A program made the position numbers and the translations under genes. The notes under the pieces were generated by a model. That model searched no databases. It saw only the letters and a program-made list of their open reading frames with translations, and was not told the DNA's origin. From positions 4,142 through 11,491 of the forward strand of contig WVXJ01000199.1 in NCBI GenBank assembly GCA_011773575.1: 7,350 bases of DNA, in the 5' to 3' direction. The DNA comes from Armatimonadota bacterium. GTDB lineage: Bacteria > Armatimonadota > Hebobacteria > Hebobacterales > WVXJ01. Positions 6,585-7,350 of this stretch are shown here, one piece after another (the first letter of the stretch is position 1; every line of letters begins with the position of its first letter).

Positions 6585-7350
6585 ATCAACCGACAGAACA
6601 GACTCCATCGAAAAAGGAGATTTCCGTCGTCATCATTGCGGGCGGCAAAGGCAATGATGCGCTCACCGCGGGACTGGAGGCGGAGCATCCCGCTTTGATA
6701 GAAATCGGCGGCCGCAGCATCATCTCTCGTACAGTAGAGGCCTTCCAAGGAGTGCCTGAAATGGCGGAGGTGGTGGTGGTGAGTGTGCCGGAGGTTCTGA
6801 AGGTTCTGCCAGCGGGAGTCCGCGCTATTGAGGCCGGCGGAAAAGCCACAGACAATATCGCCTCGGGCCTGAGGGCATGCAGCAAGGAATGGGTGGTCGT
6901 CGCTCCCGCGGATATGCCCTGGCTGTCTGCTGAGGTGATATCCGAGTTTCTCTCTTCCGCATTGGCGGCGGAGGCGGATATGGTGTATCCGATTGTCTCC
7001 CAGTCTGACTATGATGCGCGTTTTCGGGGAGGTCGGAGGACTTATGTTCACCTCCGCGAAGGCCGTTTTACGGGTGGGAATATAGTGTTGGCGAAGCGAG
7101 CCTTCCTGGAGAATCTCCTGCCATTCATCCGCCGACTGTTTGAATATCGGAAGAACCCGCTTCTGTTGGCGCGCGCTCTGGGCTTGGGCTTCGTTCTGCG
7201 GATGCTTCTGCGCCAGCTGGATATTCCCTCCATCGAGGCGCGGGCGCTTCAACTTACGGGGGGGCGCGCCATCGCCCTGCCTATCCCCAGAGCGGAACTC
7301 GCCTTCGATATTGACAAGCCTGAGGATCTTCAAGCCGCGCGTGAGATGTC
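6581..7350 (+). CDS. MobA-like nucleotidyltransferase (GT-A fold), 3'-truncated by the window edge
   Basis: The frame from ATG 6581 is open to the last base (256 full codons, no stop). The product looks like an NTP transferase of the GT-A/MobA-like superfamily, which join a nucleotide to a phosphorylated sugar or cofactor; the substrate is unknown. Seen: a beta-strand plus Gly loop SVVIIAGGKGND (15-26), an IEIGGRSIISRTVEAF block like the IxIxGRPMVxxxxxAL of relatives, the metal-site-like Asp111 in PADMPWLS, a conserved-looking FTGGN (163-167), and DIDKPEDL (243-250) near the C-terminus, which in related enzymes contributes to metal or sugar binding. The usual RMG and Lys of MobA/IspD-type signatures are absent. 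It overlaps the ispE stop by 4 bases (ATGA), indicating coupling. I recall similar divergent transferases near ispE or glmU in clostridia-like genomes, from memory only. An AAGGAG at 6614-6619 has no usual start codon just after it, so the ATG at 6581 stands. Confidence 0.85.
   Translation, partial: MNQPTEQTPSKKEISVVIIAGGKGNDALTAGLEAEHPALIEIGGRSIISRTVEAFQGVPEMAEVVVVSVPEVLKVLPAGVRAIEAGGKATDNIASGLRACSKEWVVVAPADMPWLSAEVISEFLSSALAAEADMVYPIVSQSDYDARFRGGRRTYVHLREGRFTGGNIVLAKRAFLENLLPFIRRLFEYRKNPLLLARALGLGFVLRMLLRQLDIPSIEARALQLTGGRAIALPIPRAELAFDIDKPEDLQAAREM

Noticed and set aside
6257..7333. A 358-codon open frame on the minus strand
   Set aside because: Its translation shows no recognisable motif and is rich in Arg, Ser and Pro, as expected opposite a GC-rich gene. 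The + strand carries a coherent nucleotidyltransferase with conserved motifs over the same bases, plus the 3' end of ispE.
1..7350. Search for CRISPR repeats, insertion sequences, tRNA genes and attachment sites
   Set aside because: No spaced direct repeats, terminal inverted repeats, transposase-like products or tRNA-like cloverleaf elements were seen by eye; nearly every base lies within a housekeeping-type coding gene.

Overview
The window is a compact bacterial chromosomal segment with six protein genes, all on the + strand and packed almost end to end. In order they are: the C-terminal ~600 residues of glycyl-tRNA synthetase beta (glyS, cut by the left edge); a dGTPase-like HD phosphohydrolase (dgt type); a secreted esterase of the acetyl-xylan-esterase type with a large unassigned N-terminal region; 16S rRNA dimethyladenosine transferase (rsmA/ksgA); 4-diphosphocytidyl-2-C-methyl-D-erythritol kinase (ispE); and a MobA-like nucleotidyltransferase cut by the right edge. 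I see no RNA gene, mobile element, CRISPR array, clear promoter or terminator, and no gene-free stretch longer than about 27 bases.

Layout: glyS stops 3 bases before dgt. dgt is followed by a 27-base gap and then the esterase. The last three junctions overlap: esterase/rsmA by 44 or 26 bases depending on the start, rsmA/ispE by 14 or 8 bases, and ispE/nucleotidyltransferase by a 4-base ATGA. This looks like a single transcription unit with translational coupling, although no promoter lies inside the window to prove it. The genes serve different processes: tRNA charging, dNTP balance, ribosome maturation and isoprenoid precursor synthesis (MEP pathway). The secreted esterase is the outlier.

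Organism: the DNA is moderately GC-rich, by eye about 55-60 % (not counted). GlyRS is of the split alpha/beta bacterial type. A dgt homologue beside glyS, and this divergent nucleotidyltransferase beside ispE, recall gene orders I associate with Firmicutes-like and neighbouring lineages such as Armatimonadota, but the phylum cannot be fixed from this window. The code appears standard: TGA ends three genes, TAG ends two, and no TGA falls inside a gene.

The most interesting points are the esterase, with its unassigned N-terminal region, sitting in a housekeeping operon; the nucleotidyltransferase whose usual signature is altered; and the fact that glyS, dgt and the esterase share one reading frame separated only by two TGA codons. 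I found no convincing new defence or mobile system.
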